Source of the DNA: Parasphingopyxis sp. CP4
GTDB lineage: Bacteria > Pseudomonadota > Alphaproteobacteria > Sphingomonadales > Sphingomonadaceae
NCBI RefSeq assembly: GCF_013378055.1
Contig: NZ_CP051130.1
Location: forward strand, 124,001 to 188,000
Direction: 5' to 3'
Length of the DNA: 64,000 bases
Shown: positions 46,456 to 55,811 of the stretch, one piece after another
Numbering within the stretch: the first letter of the stretch is position 1
Layout: the number at the start of each line of letters is the position of its first letter
Translations under genes and position numbers: made by a program
The notes under the pieces: generated by a model
What the model was told of the DNA's origin: nothing
What the model saw: the letters and a program-made list of their open reading frames with translations, nothing else
Databases searched by the model: none

Positions 46456-46475
46456 GTTGACACTAGTTGACACTG
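46456..46475. repeat. Tandem 10-bp repeat between ileS and lspA
   Basis: GTTGACACTA (46456-46465) is followed directly by GTTGACACTG (46466-46475), one mismatch. It lies within the 51-bp ileS-lspA gap, just upstream of the lspA start in transcription direction. Could be a slippage duplication; no function assigned. Confidence 0.6.
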
Positions 46476-46492
46476 GTCGGGAGTCGCGCAGC

Positions 46493-49339
46493 TCAGGCAT
46501 TGATCGCCTCGGCACAGCGTCCGCACAGTGCACCATCCTCTTCCACATCGGGAAGCAGGCGCCAGCACCGGCCGCATTTGTGATGCTCGGTCTTGTTGAT
46601 CTCGACCGCATCGCCATCATAGCGCGTGTCGGCAACGATGCAGATTTCGGTAAAGTCCTCGGCATCCATCTCATCCAGTTTCGGCATCGTCACTTCGGCT
46701 TCAAGGCTCGACCGGATTACCTTCTCGCGGCGCAGCGGCTCGATGGCTTCGGTCACTTGCTCGCGAGCTGCGCGGATCTTTGCCCATTTTTCGCCGAGCG
46801 CTTCATCGCGCCAGCTTGCGTCGATCTCCGGCCATTCTTCCAGATGGATTGACCCGGCATCGGGATAGCGGGTCTTCCAAACTTCCTCGCTGGTGAAGCA
46901 CAGGATCGGCGATGCATAGCGAACCAAAGCGTGGAAAAGTGTATCAAGAACAGTGCGATAGGCCTGTCTCTTCGCAGACCCTGATGGCAGAGATTCTCCA
47001 ACATCACAATATAAACAATCCTTGCGGATATCGAAGAAGAAGGCCGACATGTCCTCATTGGCAAAGTCTGTGAGCGCGCGGACATAGCGGGTGAAGGAAT
47101 AGTCATTCACCGCGTCTCTGAGTGATGCGTCGAGCTCAGCCAGCAGATGCAGCACATAGCGTTCGAGTTCTGGCAGATCGGCCGTCGCCACCTGTTCAGC
47201 CTCGGCGTCATAGTCGGACAGGCCGCCGAGCATGTAGCGGAAGCTGTTGCGCAGCTTGCGATACATATCGGTGACGCCCTTGATGATCTCATCGCCGATC
47301 CGATGGTCTTCTGTATAATCGACCGTCGCCGCCCAGAGGCGCAGGATATCCGCACCATTCACATTGATGATCTTTTGCGGGTCGAGCGTGTTGCCGATGC
47401 TCTTCGACATTTTCAGGCCCTTGGCATCCAGCGTCATGCCGTGCGTGAGCACTTCCTTGTACGGCGCGCGGCCGCGCGTTCCGCAGCTTTCCAGCAGGCT
47501 CGACTGGAACCATCCGCGATGCTGGTCGGAACCTTCGAGATAGAGATTGGCCGGCGAATCAATGTCCGGCCAATTGTCGCTCTCCAGGACAAAGGCATGG
47601 GTCGATCCGCTGTCGAACCAGACGTCGAGGATATCCGTGACGATCTCATAATCATCAAGGCTGTATGCATTGCCGAGCAGCGCCTGATGATCCGCTGCGA
47701 ACCAGGCATCTGCCCCGCCTTCGCGCACGGCTGCAACGATCCGCGCATTGACCTCGGGATCGTTCAGATAATTGCCTTGCTTGTCGACATAGACAGTGAT
47801 CGGAACACCCCAGGCGCGTTGGCGCGAGAGGACCCAGTCTGGCCGTCCCTCAACCATCGAGCGCAACCGGCGATGGCCGCGGCGCGGGATGAAGCGTGTT
47901 GAATCTATCTCTTCGAGCGCGGTGTCGCGTAGCGTTTTACCGCTCTCTAGCGCCTCATCCATGCGTACAAACCATTGCGGCGTGCAGCGATAGATGACTT
48001 TGGCCTTGGATCGCCAGCTATGCGGATAGCTATGGGCGAAATCGTCGGACGCGGAGAGCAGGGCGCCTGCTTCGCGCAAGTCCGAACAGATCGGGCCTTC
48101 CGAGGAATTGAAGCGCTTGTTGATGACATTGCCCGCGCGTTCGTCGCCGCGTGGCAGCCAGAGCCAGTCCTCGCGATAGACACCATCATCGTCGACAGCG
48201 AATACCGGATCGATGCCATGCTCCTTACAGGCAAAGAAATCCTCTTCGCCATGATCGGGCGCCATATGGACAAGGCCGCTACCAGCATCGGTTGTGACGT
48301 GATCGGCCGCGATAAACGGGCGGGGATTCGCGAAGAAACCGCCGAGATGATGCATCGGGTGGCGGGCGATGGTGCCGGCGAGGTCGGAACCCTTGAACGT
48401 TTTGAGCGTGCGGTCTTTTTGCCAGCCGTGACCCAGTCTAGCCTCGACCTGATCTAAGAGCTCCAATGCGACAACTAGTCTGAACTCGCTATCGGCTCCA
48501 AAAAAGTGAACACCCTCATCACCTGGTGTTGCAAGGCCTGTGTTTGCGAATTCGACCGCCACATATTCAACATCCTCACCAAAGGCGATCGCCTGGTTGA
48601 CCGGGATCGTCCACGGCGTTGTCGTCCAGATGACGGCATGGGCGCAAACCAGTTCCTCGATCGGACTCTCGGTGATCTCGAACGCAACATCGATCTGGGT
48701 CGACTGGATATCGGCATATTCGACTTCGGCTTCGGCGAGCGCGGTCTTTTCGACCGGGCTCCACATCACCGGCTTTGCGCCGCGATAGAGCTGGCCGCTT
48801 TCGGCGAATTTGAGGAACTCCTCGACGATCACCGCTTCGGCGTCGAAGTCCATTGTCAGATAGGGTTTGTCCCATTCGCCCATCACACCGAGGCGCTTGA
48901 ATTCCTCGCGCTGCACATCGACCCAATTGGCTGCATAGTCGCGGCATTCGGCACGGAATTCGGCGGCCGGAACTTCATCCTTGTTCCGCTTCTTCTTGCG
49001 ATATTGTTCCTCGATCTTCCATTCGATCGGCAGGCCATGGCAATCCCAGCCCGGCACATAAGGCGCATCCTTGCCGAGCAGCGATTGGCTGCGCACGACA
49101 AGGTCCTTGAGGATCTTGTTCAACGAATGCCCGATATGGATATTGCCGTTCGCATAGGGCGGGCCATCATGGAGGATGAACTTTTCGCGGCCCCTGCGAG
49201 TTTCCCGCAGTTTTCCATAGAGATCCTGCTCTTCCCAGGACGCAAGGATGCCGGGCTCTTTATTGGCGAGCCCCGCCTTCATTGGGAAGTCGGTCTTCGG
49301 CAGGAAAACCGTGTCTTTATAGTCGGGCTTTTCGGACAT
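46493..49339 (-). CDS. ileS: Isoleucyl-tRNA synthetase
   Basis: The 948-residue class Ia synthetase charges tRNA-Ile. HIGH signature is [11 protein letters not shown] at 61-71, WDCHGLPIE follows at about 108-116, the KMSKS loop (LKMSKSIGN) lies two thirds along, and the C-terminal zinc module has CGRCW...CGRC. An editing (CP1) domain with [14 protein letters not shown] is present. The family's usual Ile-type length (about 930-950) fits. ileS leads the minus-strand string ileS-lspA-DUF3035-ABC importer; a 280-bp repeat-bearing gap separates it from ribF. Confidence 0.98.
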   Translation of the reverse strand: MSEKPDYKDTVFLPKTDFPMKAGLANKEPGILASWEEQDLYGKLRETRRGREKFILHDGPPYANGNIHIGHSLNKILKDLVVRSQSLLGKDAPYVPGWDCHGLPIEWKIEEQYRKKKRNKDEVPAAEFRAECRDYAANWVDVQREEFKRLGVMGEWDKPYLTMDFDAEAVIVEEFLKFAESGQLYRGAKPVMWSPVEKTALAEAEVEYADIQSTQIDVAFEITESPIEELVCAHAVIWTTTPWTIPVNQAIAFGEDVEYVAVEFANTGLATPGDEGVHFFGADSEFRLVVALELLDQVEARLGHGWQKDRTLKTFKGSDLAGTIARHPMHHLGGFFANPRPFIAADHVTTDAGSGLVHMAPDHGEEDFFACKEHGIDPVFAVDDDGVYREDWLWLPRGDERAGNVINKRFNSSEGPICSDLREAGALLSASDDFAHSYPHSWRSKAKVIYRCTPQWFVRMDEALESGKTLRDTALEEIDSTRFIPRRGHRRLRSMVEGRPDWVLSRQRAWGVPITVYVDKQGNYLNDPEVNARIVAAVREGGADAWFAADHQALLGNAYSLDDYEIVTDILDVWFDSGSTHAFVLESDNWPDIDSPANLYLEGSDQHRGWFQSSLLESCGTRGRAPYKEVLTHGMTLDAKGLKMSKSIGNTLDPQKIINVNGADILRLWAATVDYTEDHRIGDEIIKGVTDMYRKLRNSFRYMLGGLSDYDAEAEQVATADLPELERYVLHLLAELDASLRDAVNDYSFTRYVRALTDFANEDMSAFFFDIRKDCLYCDVGESLPSGSAKRQAYRTVLDTLFHALVRYASPILCFTSEEVWKTRYPDAGSIHLEEWPEIDASWRDEALGEKWAKIRAAREQVTEAIEPLRREKVIRSSLEAEVTMPKLDEMDAEDFTEICIVADTRYDGDAVEINKTEHHKCGRCWRLLPDVEEDGALCGRCAEAINA

Positions 49340-49417
49340 TTGGGGCGATGTAAGGGGGAAGGGCCGGGGCGTCTAGCGGTTTTCGCCCCCGGATGCTGTG
49401 GTCGACCATTTCATCTC

Positions 49418-49506
49418 GTCACCCTGAACTTGTTTCAGGGTCCACTTTTCAGGCTGTGACCGCGTTGCGGCTGGACTGGTGGATGCTGAAACACGTTTAG
49501 CATGAC
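49418..49506. repeat. Imperfect inverted repeat of the sphingomonad intergenic type
   Basis: One arm is 49418-49444 (begins GTCACCCTGAAC, ends GGGTCCA); the other, inverted, is 49480-49506 (begins TGGATGCTGAAAC, ends CATGAC). They match at about 21 of 27 positions. Repeats beginning with this motif are widespread between genes in Sphingomonadales, by recall. It lies in the gap upstream of ileS. Confidence 0.65.
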
Positions 49507-49525
49507 AGAAGATTGCTAGCGACCC

Positions 49526-49611
49526 GTGCTCCGGCGCAGGCCGGAGCCCAGTCGATACGGTTCCGACTATCCTGACAGGGCGGGCCTAGGCTCCGGCCTG
49601 CGCCGGAGCAC
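49526..49611. repeat. Perfect 23-bp inverted repeat, each arm itself a hairpin
   Basis: The arm at 49526-49548 (GTGCTCCGGCGC... to GGAGCC) is exactly repeated in inverted orientation at 49589-49611, with 40 bp between. Each arm also folds on itself: GCTCCGGC, 4-nt loop, GCCGGAGC. It resembles a REP/BIME-type element and could stop or stabilise the ribF-to-ileS transcript. It sits 8 bp after the ribF stop (minus strand). Confidence 0.75.
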
Positions 49612-49619
49612 ATCTGTAT

Positions 49620-50555
49620 TCACATAATATGCTGTGTGAGGCGGCGTTCGGCTTCGGCGCAGTCATCGGCCATTTGCGCTTTCAGCGCTTCGAGATCGTC
49701 AAATTTGGCCTCTTCGCGGATGAAGCTGATCAGTTCGACCTCGATTGTCTGGCCATAGAGATCGTCGGAGAAGTCGAAGAAATAGGGCTCCAACAGTTCA
49801 ATGGGTGGATCGAAGCTGGGGCGAATACCGATATTGGCGGCACCGTTGAGCGTGCGACCATCCGGCAAGCGTCCGCGCACCGCATAAATCCCATATTTGG
49901 GCCGGATATAGCTGCCCAGCTGGATGTTTGCCGTCGGGTAACCAAGCTTGCGACCGTTCTTGGAACCGTGCTCGACTACACCCTCAATCGTGAACGGGCG
50001 GGTTAGCAGGTGAGCGGCGGTTTCGCAGTCGCCGGCCTTGATCGCGTCGCGAATGCGGCTTGAGGAGATGATCATTTCATCTTCGTTCACCGGCGCTGCG
50101 ATCTCCGTGAAAAACCCATGCGATTTTGCATATTCGGCGAGCATCACGACATCGCCCTTGCGGCCCTTGCCAAAGACGAAATCATTGCCGGTCACGACGC
50201 CCGCTACACCAAAGCGGTTGAGCAAAATCTCTTCGACAAAATCCTCAGCCGTCGTTCCGGCGAGTTCCGGGCCGAATTCGAACACCATCATCGCCTGGGC
50301 CCCGGCGTCCGCAAACAGAGCCTGGCGCTGGTCGAGCGTGGTCAGGCGGAAGGGCGGGGCATCGGGTTGGAAATGGCGCACCGGGTGGGGGTCGAAGGTC
50401 GCAACGATTATCGGTCGTTTGTCATCATCGGCATGATGGACCGCGCGTCCGACCACGGCCTGATGACCGCGATGAAATCCGTCAAAATTGCCGAGTGCGA
50501 TAACACCGCCGCGAAGCTCGTCGGGCACGCTATCACGGTGGAAAAGCCGCTGCAT
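49620..50555 (-). CDS. ribF: Bifunctional riboflavin kinase / FAD synthetase
   Basis: This enzyme makes FMN and then FAD. The 311-residue protein has the FAD-synthetase nucleotidyltransferase motif ALGNFDGFHRGH (about 20-31), TFDPHPVRHF, and ISSSRIRDAI, then the riboflavin kinase domain with GRKLGYPTANI (about 205-215) and GAANIGIRPSF. The usual length is about 310. It is upstream of ileS in the same direction; there is no FMN riboswitch in the 56 bp before its start. Confidence 0.96.
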   Translation of the reverse strand: MQRLFHRDSVPDELRGGVIALGNFDGFHRGHQAVVGRAVHHADDDKRPIIVATFDPHPVRHFQPDAPPFRLTTLDQRQALFADAGAQAMMVFEFGPELAGTTAEDFVEEILLNRFGVAGVVTGNDFVFGKGRKGDVVMLAEYAKSHGFFTEIAAPVNEDEMIISSSRIRDAIKAGDCETAAHLLTRPFTIEGVVEHGSKNGRKLGYPTANIQLGSYIRPKYGIYAVRGRLPDGRTLNGAANIGIRPSFDPPIELLEPYFFDFSDDLYGQTIEVELISFIREEAKFDDLEALKAQMADDCAEAERRLTQHIM

Positions 50556-50611
50556 GGGATGGCTATAGGCAAGCCGGACAGGTGCGGCAATGCGGCGCTG
50601 TCATGCCCGGA

Positions 50612-51781
50612 TCAGCGCGCGGGAAGCCCGTCACGCAGCAGGCGGATCGTGTTGCCACCCATCACCTGGGCAATCTCGCCTTCGCTCAGCCCCGCATCCA
50701 TCAGCAATTGCGTGACGACGGCTAGCTCGCTGGTATCGAAGCCGACGGTTGTCGAGCCGTCATAATCGGAACCCAGCCCGACATGGCGGATGCCGACAAG
50801 GTCTCGCACATGGAGGATCGAGGCGACGACATCATCGGGTTCATAGGAGCAGATCGCGCCGTCCCAATAGCCGATACCGATTACGCCATCGGTTGCCGCG
50901 ACTGCGGTAATCTGATCGTCGGTGAGGTTGCGATTGACCTCGCATACTGCCTGGACGCCGCCATGGCTGGAAACAACGGGCCGGGTGGCCATGGCGAGGA
51001 TCTCATCGACCATTGCCGGGCTGGCATGGGCGATATCGACGATCATGCCGCTCGCCTCCATCCGCTGGATGATCTCACGACCGAAATCGGTGAGCCCGCC
51101 TTTTTCCAGGCCATGCATCGAGCCGCCCAGCTCATTGTCGAAGAAGTGGGTGGGGCTCGCCATGCGGAAGCCGGCATCGAACAGGCGATCGAAATTATCC
51201 GCATCGCCTTCTAAATTGTGGAGACCCTCGATCGAGAGCATCGCACCGATCACCGGATCGCCGCGTTGTCGGTCAGCGAGCAGCGCATCAATATCCGCCC
51301 GGCTGCGAACAATTCTGAGCGCACCTTCGCTGTTCGCCTCGGCATATTCCATCTTTTCGGCATGATAGAGCGAGCGCTCGACGAGCGATGTCCAGGTCCG
51401 GATCGGCTGGAGCTGGCCGATCGCAAGCAAGGTAATATTGTCGCTGTCGGCAGAATTGGAATCATAATTCTGGCCGGCCGGAGATTTAGTCACTGACGAG
51501 AAGACCTGCAGCGCCACATTGCCTTCCTGCAACCGCGGCAAGTCCATATGGCCGCGCGTGGCGCGGTTCAGCATGTTGCGCTTCCAGAGCAGCGTATCGC
51601 TGTGCAGATCGGCAATAATCAGCCGCTCATGCAGCGCCTCGGCGGCTTCCGAGATAGCGGGCAGTTCGACATCGGCCCGCTTGTTCATATCCCGTTCGAT
51701 CCAGATTGGTCCGAGCGTGAAGAACAGTGCGGCGGCCGCGCCGACAAGGATAAGCAGGACGATCAGGATTTTGCGGATCAT
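50612..51781 (-). CDS. Membrane dipeptidase (peptidase M19)
   Basis: The 389-residue renal-dipeptidase-like metalloenzyme has an N-terminal membrane anchor (4-24, ILIVLLILVGAAAALFF), so it acts in the periplasm. Zinc ligands are visible in order: DLHSDT (His/Asp near 58-60), IEGLHN (bridging Glu near 173), DIAHAS, SSHGG and GLGSDYDG. It cleaves dipeptides or related amides. The gene starts 3 bp upstream of, and overlapping by 4 bp, the folA stop, so it is the third gene of the thyA-folA-dipeptidase transcript. Confidence 0.93.
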   Translation of the reverse strand: MIRKILIVLLILVGAAAALFFTLGPIWIERDMNKRADVELPAISEAAEALHERLIIADLHSDTLLWKRNMLNRATRGHMDLPRLQEGNVALQVFSSVTKSPAGQNYDSNSADSDNITLLAIGQLQPIRTWTSLVERSLYHAEKMEYAEANSEGALRIVRSRADIDALLADRQRGDPVIGAMLSIEGLHNLEGDADNFDRLFDAGFRMASPTHFFDNELGGSMHGLEKGGLTDFGREIIQRMEASGMIVDIAHASPAMVDEILAMATRPVVSSHGGVQAVCEVNRNLTDDQITAVAATDGVIGIGYWDGAICSYEPDDVVASILHVRDLVGIRHVGLGSDYDGSTTVGFDTSELAVVTQLLMDAGLSEGEIAQVMGGNTIRLLRDGLPAR

Positions 51782-52266
51782 GGATGGCGCTCCAATGTAA
51801 CAAAGCTATAGGCTGGGCTGTCTCCTTCGGCAGGATGGTCCTGGCGGGTGGTCTCGGCCCAGATATCCGCGTCAAAAGCGGCGATATGCGTATCGCCTTC
51901 GGGTTCGACATGCACCTCGGTTAACTCGATCCGATCGGCTATGTCTAGGAAAAGAGAGTATATTTCTGCGCCGCCGATAATCGCGACCTCCTCGACATCA
52001 TCGCCGACCATGGCCAGCGCGTCGGCCTTCGAATGGGCAATCTCGGCGCCTTCGGGATCCCAATCGCGTGAGCGCGTCAGCACAATATGCCGACGACCGG
52101 GCAGTGGACTGGGAAAGCTTTCAAATGTTCGCCGCCCCATGATCATGGGTTTGCCCATGGTGTTCGCCTTGAAGCGTTTGAGGTCGGCGGAAATCCGCCA
52201 GGGCAGGCGACCATCTTTCCCGATCACACCGTTATCGGCACGGGCCAGATGGAAGATGATCTTCAC
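51778..52266 (-). CDS. folA: Dihydrofolate reductase
   Basis: This NADPH-dependent enzyme regenerates tetrahydrofolate. The 162-residue protein has the family opening [13 protein letters not shown], then [18 protein letters not shown] with the substrate-binding Asp, [12 protein letters not shown], and [12 protein letters not shown]. Length matches family (about 160). It is the product partner of ThyA, whose stop overlaps its start by 4 bp (ATGA). Trimethoprim-resistance substitutions were not assessed. Confidence 0.97.
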   Translation of the reverse strand: MKIIFHLARADNGVIGKDGRLPWRISADLKRFKANTMGKPMIMGRRTFESFPSPLPGRRHIVLTRSRDWDPEGAEIAHSKADALAMVGDDVEEVAIIGGAEIYSLFLDIADRIELTEVHVEPEGDTHIAAFDADIWAETTRQDHPAEGDSPAYSFVTLERHP

Positions 52267-53057
52267 ACTGCCACCGGCGCTGAAATATGCGGCGCGGCTT
52301 CATAGCCGATGATCTCGAAATCCTCATATTCATAGCCGTCGATACTGCCCGGATCACGCAGGATATGCAGCTGGGGCAGCGGCCCTGGTGTGCGGCTGAG
52401 CTGGGTGTTCACCTGATCGAGATGGTTCGAATAAAGGTGGCAATCGCCGCCGGTCCAGATGAAGTCGCCGACCTCAAGCCCGCATTGCTGGGCGAGCATA
52501 TGGGTCAGCAGCGCATAGCTGGCGATGTTGAACGGCACGCCGAGGAAGACATCGCAGCTGCGTTGATAGAGCTGCAGCGACAGGCGACCGTCGGCGACAT
52601 GGGTCTGGAACAGGCAGTGGCAGGGCGGCAGCGCCATGTTCGGCACATCGGTCGGGTTCCACGCCGATACGATCTGTCGGCGCGACGCCGGATGGGTTTT
52701 GATCTGTTCGACAAGATCGGCAATCTGATCGATGTGCACGCCGCCCGGCCCGATCCAGTTGCGCCACTGTTTGCCGTATACCGGCCCCAGATCGCCATTC
52801 TCATCGGCCCATTCATTCCAGATGCTGACCTTGCGATCCTGCAGCCAGCGTACATTGGTATCGCCGCGCAGGAACCAGAGCAGCTCGATAATGATAGAGC
52901 GGATATGGAGTTTCTTTGTGGTCAGCAGCGGAAAGCCCGTTGACAGATCGAACCGCATTTGATGACCGAAGACGGAGAGCGTACCGACGCCGGTCCGGTC
53001 TTCCTGGCGGACACCATCGTCGAGAATCCGCTGCATAAGATCGAGATATTGCTGCAT
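52263..53057 (-). CDS. thyA: Thymidylate synthase
   Basis: This enzyme methylates dUMP to dTMP with methylene-THF. From the ATG at 53057 it is 264 residues, the same length as E. coli ThyA. Catalytic Cys146 lies in MALPPCHC (142-149), with [19 protein letters not shown] and [12 protein letters not shown] downstream. The longer frame (GTG at 53132) adds 25 non-family residues; AAGG lies 6 bp before the chosen ATG. thyA heads the thyA-folA-dipeptidase operon. Confidence 0.98.
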   Translation of the reverse strand: MQQYLDLMQRILDDGVRQEDRTGVGTLSVFGHQMRFDLSTGFPLLTTKKLHIRSIIIELLWFLRGDTNVRWLQDRKVSIWNEWADENGDLGPVYGKQWRNWIGPGGVHIDQIADLVEQIKTHPASRRQIVSAWNPTDVPNMALPPCHCLFQTHVADGRLSLQLYQRSCDVFLGVPFNIASYALLTHMLAQQCGLEVGDFIWTGGDCHLYSNHLDQVNTQLSRTPGPLPQLHILRDPGSIDGYEYEDFEIIGYEAAPHISAPVAV

Positions 53058-53246
53058 GGCTCGCCTTATGGCCGAGCGAACCGGCAGGGCCAAGCCGAAG
53101 AATTCCCTCCGATGTGAATGGTCGCTTCGCACGCCTCACCAGACGCGCCAAACTCACACCGAATTGGACGAAGTTACGATATCAACGCCGCGCGAACCCC
53201 TTATTCATTTAGGGACCGGGGGGGCTAGACTATGAGGGGCTAGTCG

Positions 53247-53633
53247 ATGCGCGCTATTCTATCGCCGTTCCGGTACAATGCTGATGATAATCATTTTTTC
53301 GCGTCTTTGCTGCTCCACCATGATCACGAACATGCAATCATCGCCCATCTCGGCGCAGCCGATCGGATAGTTGCCATCAGCGAGACGTGCGGCGGGGCCG
53401 ATGCCATCGACTTGCCGTTGCGCCAGATCGTCGGCGATGCGCTGGCCCATGATGCGCACGACCTGGTGATTGCGCATAATCATCCGAGCGGAGATCCACG
53501 GCCGAGCGATGCGGATATTGAGACAACGCGCGCATTGGCAATGCTGCTTCGTCCGCTCGGCATTCGCATTCACGATCATCTCATTCTTACGCATGAAAAG
53601 ACCACCAGCTTTCGGGTATTGGGCTGGCTGTAA
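53247..53633 (+). CDS. JAB (RadC-like) domain protein, short form
   Basis: The 128-residue protein consists of a JAMM/MPN+ domain only, without the helix-hairpin-helix of full RadC. The metalloprotease-like motif is His77-x-His79-Pro...Ser87-x-x-Asp90 (AHNHPSGDPRPSDAD), preceded by DLPLRQIVGDALAHDAHDLV. Short RadC/JAB proteins are found with mobile or defence genes and singly. The ATG at 53247 has GAGGGG 9 bp upstream. A second, longer JAB protein lies 3.4 kb downstream. Convergent with an enoyl-CoA hydratase gene (3-bp gap). Confidence 0.82.
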   Translation: MRAILSPFRYNADDNHFFASLLLHHDHEHAIIAHLGAADRIVAISETCGGADAIDLPLRQIVGDALAHDAHDLVIAHNHPSGDPRPSDADIETTRALAMLLRPLGIRIHDHLILTHEKTTSFRVLGWL

Positions 53634-53636
53634 CGG

Positions 53637-54428
53637 CTAGCCTTGATCCTGGTTGAACACGGGCCGCCGCTTTTCCATGAAGGCGCGCATCCCTTCCATC
53701 GCATCCGGCGTACCCATATTGGCGTGTACCGCGCGGCGCTCATCGGCGAGCGATTCATGCAACGATTTGGATTCATGGCCGACGATGCATTCCATCACAC
53801 CGGCAACGGCGAGCCGCGGCATCGCGGCCAGCTCTTCGGCCAATGCGATGGCACGGTCCTTGAGTTCGGCATTTGGCCAGACCTCGTTGACCAATCCGAT
53901 CCGCAGCGCTTCCGGCCCGGATATCTTCCTGGCGCGCAGGATCAGGTCGAGCGCATGATCGCGGCCAACGCAGCGTGCCAGGCGCGCCGATCCACCCCAG
54001 GCGGGCACGGTTCCCAAGTCCATTTCCGGTAATCCGATCTGTGCACCCTGTTCGGCTGCCAAGCGAAAATGACAGGCGAGGGGCAGCTCCAATCCGCCGC
54101 CCAAACAGAAACCGAACAGGGTCGCGATGCACGGCTTGTTCATCCGTTCAATCTTGTCGAGCACCCGCCAGCGCTGATCGAATACACCGTCGATACTGCC
54201 CTTGGCTTTCACGCCGGCTGGCAGCTGTTTGAGATTCATGCCAACCGAAAAATGGTCATCGCCTTCGCCGGTAAAGACAACTGCCCGAACGCTGTCATCA
54301 GCGCTCAGCTCACCGACCAGCTCTTCGAGCCGATCCATATATTCGAGCGACATGCGGTTATAGGGCGCATCATTGATCGAGATGATCGCAACAGCATCCC
54401 GGCGTTCCAACAATAGGGGATCTGACAT
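53637..54428 (-). CDS. Enoyl-CoA hydratase/isomerase family protein
   Basis: The 263-residue crotonase-fold protein has the oxyanion hole (VVFTGEGDDHFSVGMNLKQL; FGFCLGGGLELPLACHFRLA) and IGLPEMDLGTVPAWGGSARL. The GGGLELPLACH context keeps only one of the two glutamates of the canonical hydratase (Glu in LPEMDLG); the other position reads LELP. The reaction could be hydration, isomerisation or hydrolysis of a CoA thioester. It stands alone, convergent with the JAB gene. Confidence 0.87.
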   Translation of the reverse strand: MSDPLLLERRDAVAIISINDAPYNRMSLEYMDRLEELVGELSADDSVRAVVFTGEGDDHFSVGMNLKQLPAGVKAKGSIDGVFDQRWRVLDKIERMNKPCIATLFGFCLGGGLELPLACHFRLAAEQGAQIGLPEMDLGTVPAWGGSARLARCVGRDHALDLILRARKISGPEALRIGLVNEVWPNAELKDRAIALAEELAAMPRLAVAGVMECIVGHESKSLHESLADERRAVHANMGTPDAMEGMRAFMEKRRPVFNQDQG

Positions 54429-54578
54429 CGGGTTTTCCTTTTTTCAAGAATAGTTTGAATTGCTTATGCAGTGCCTCTGATAATCATTGCAACTCCGGTT
54501 GATAATGAGGGGACGCAGCTACGCTTGGCCCAAGGCTGTTCGATTGAACCAGCGGTAGGACATTGTTACGCTCCAATC

Positions 54579-54932
54579 ATGTGGCCATTCACCCGCAGCA
54601 CCGATGATCCTTCGCTGGATGACGATATCAATGCGGCCGTTCATCTCGCTGCACTTGAGTGGCGGAAATTTCGAGCGACAGGGCATGTTCCGGACAATCT
54701 TGGCTTGCACGTTCAGTTGGGCCAATTTGCCCATGATTTTCGACCGGAAATGGAAAAACATTTTCGGTCGCTAAGATCGGCTCCGTCCCAATTGGTATTG
54801 CTCATTATGGCGGAGGGAGTTGCCGCGTCAGGAAGCGCATCGCGCAATTCGATCGAACGGCAATTGAAGATCACACTGCCGGATCGTCCGATAATCATGC
54901 CGCTAGACGACGAAAGGTCTGATCCTGCCTAA
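54579..54932 (+). CDS. Hypothetical protein (117 residues)
   Basis: I do not recognise this protein. It starts MWPFTRSTDDPSLDDD, is soluble and mostly helical, with an Arg/His-rich core (HLAALEWRKFRATGHVPDNLG) and an acidic C-terminus. The longer frame from 54471 adds residues with no ribosome-binding site. Its final 4 bp overlap the TauD-family gene stop on the other strand. Confidence that it is expressed is moderate. Confidence 0.5.
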   Translation: MWPFTRSTDDPSLDDDINAAVHLAALEWRKFRATGHVPDNLGLHVQLGQFAHDFRPEMEKHFRSLRSAPSQLVLLIMAEGVAASGSASRNSIERQLKITLPDRPIIMPLDDERSDPA

Positions 54933-55777
54933 AACTCGGTGTCAGCGATTGTGGTACGGTGGAGCAGCCGGTCATAACCGTCATAGCCGCCCGTTGCGGA
55001 GTGGAGCAGGGAGCGATTGTCCCACATCACCAGCATGTCCTTTTGCCAGGGATGGGAATAGGTGACGGCTTCGCTGCTCTGATGCGCGTAGAATTCGACG
55101 ACGAGCGCGGTGCTTTCCTCTTCTGGCATATCGGCAAAGCCGGTGATGTACGCAGCGGAGCTGAACAGAGCTTTCTCACCGCTTTCGCGATGGGTGCGGA
55201 CAAATGGATGTTCGCAGGTCTCGAAAGCTTTTTCGCTCGCAATGATTTTCATGCTGCGGCCGGACTGCTGATCGCTCTCATCATACAGGCCGCCGGGCGC
55301 ATAGCCGCGCTGGGCGGAATGGATCGCGGTCAATCCGTCCGCCGTGTCGCGGAGTGTATCGGGCAACCGCTCATAGGCGGCGACTTGATCGGCAAAAAGC
55401 GTGTTTCCGCCATGGGGTGGAATGGTGATGCCATAGAGCATGGTCCCGGCGGGCGGGACCTCCATGAAGCTCCAGTCGGAATGGAATATTTCGGCAAAAA
55501 TCGGTGTCTTCTCATCGGCATTGCGCTGGATCGCGGCGATATGCTCATGACCCTCGATATGACCGAAAAACGGGTCGTCTCCGAATTCACCGAAATAGAG
55601 GGTGATGCGTTCCAGATCATCGTCACTCAATTGCTGATCAGGAAAAGCGAGAACCTTATGCTGGACCCAATGGGCGCGGATTTCGGCGATACAGTCTGCC
55701 GACAGATCTTCGCTCAGATCGATCCCGGTGACGAATGCCCCGCAGCTCGCGCCGGTTGGTTCAACCGCTAATCCCAT
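54929..55777 (-). CDS. TauD/TfdA-family Fe(II)/2-oxoglutarate dioxygenase
   Basis: The 282-residue double-stranded beta-helix dioxygenase has the facial triad: His99 and Asp101 (FHSDWSF) and His259 (NRSLLHSATGG), with Arg270 positioned for the 2-oxoglutarate carboxylate. Relatives split taurine, alkyl sulfates or phenoxy compounds. The substrate is unknown; the gene follows, 34 bp after, an unusual SDR gene on the same strand, and the two may form an operon of catabolism or detoxification. Confidence 0.92.
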   Translation of the reverse strand: MGLAVEPTGASCGAFVTGIDLSEDLSADCIAEIRAHWVQHKVLAFPDQQLSDDDLERITLYFGEFGDDPFFGHIEGHEHIAAIQRNADEKTPIFAEIFHSDWSFMEVPPAGTMLYGITIPPHGGNTLFADQVAAYERLPDTLRDTADGLTAIHSAQRGYAPGGLYDESDQQSGRSMKIIASEKAFETCEHPFVRTHRESGEKALFSSAAYITGFADMPEEESTALVVEFYAHQSSEAVTYSHPWQKDMLVMWDNRSLLHSATGGYDGYDRLLHRTTIADTEF

Positions 55778-55811
55778 GGATCAATCCTCTCGCCTGTATT
55801 GCTGGTCGGCC

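Noticed and set aside
49340-49417. T-box or leader control of ileS
   Set aside because: No T-box or tRNA-like leader motif is visible; T-boxes are mainly Firmicute features.
48506-49459. 317-codon open frame on the + strand opposite ileS
   Set aside because: ileS covers the region with all synthetase motifs; the antisense frame is a shadow.
50556-50611. FMN riboswitch before ribF
   Set aside because: Only 56 bp separate ribF from the upstream gene and none of the RFN conserved blocks can be read.
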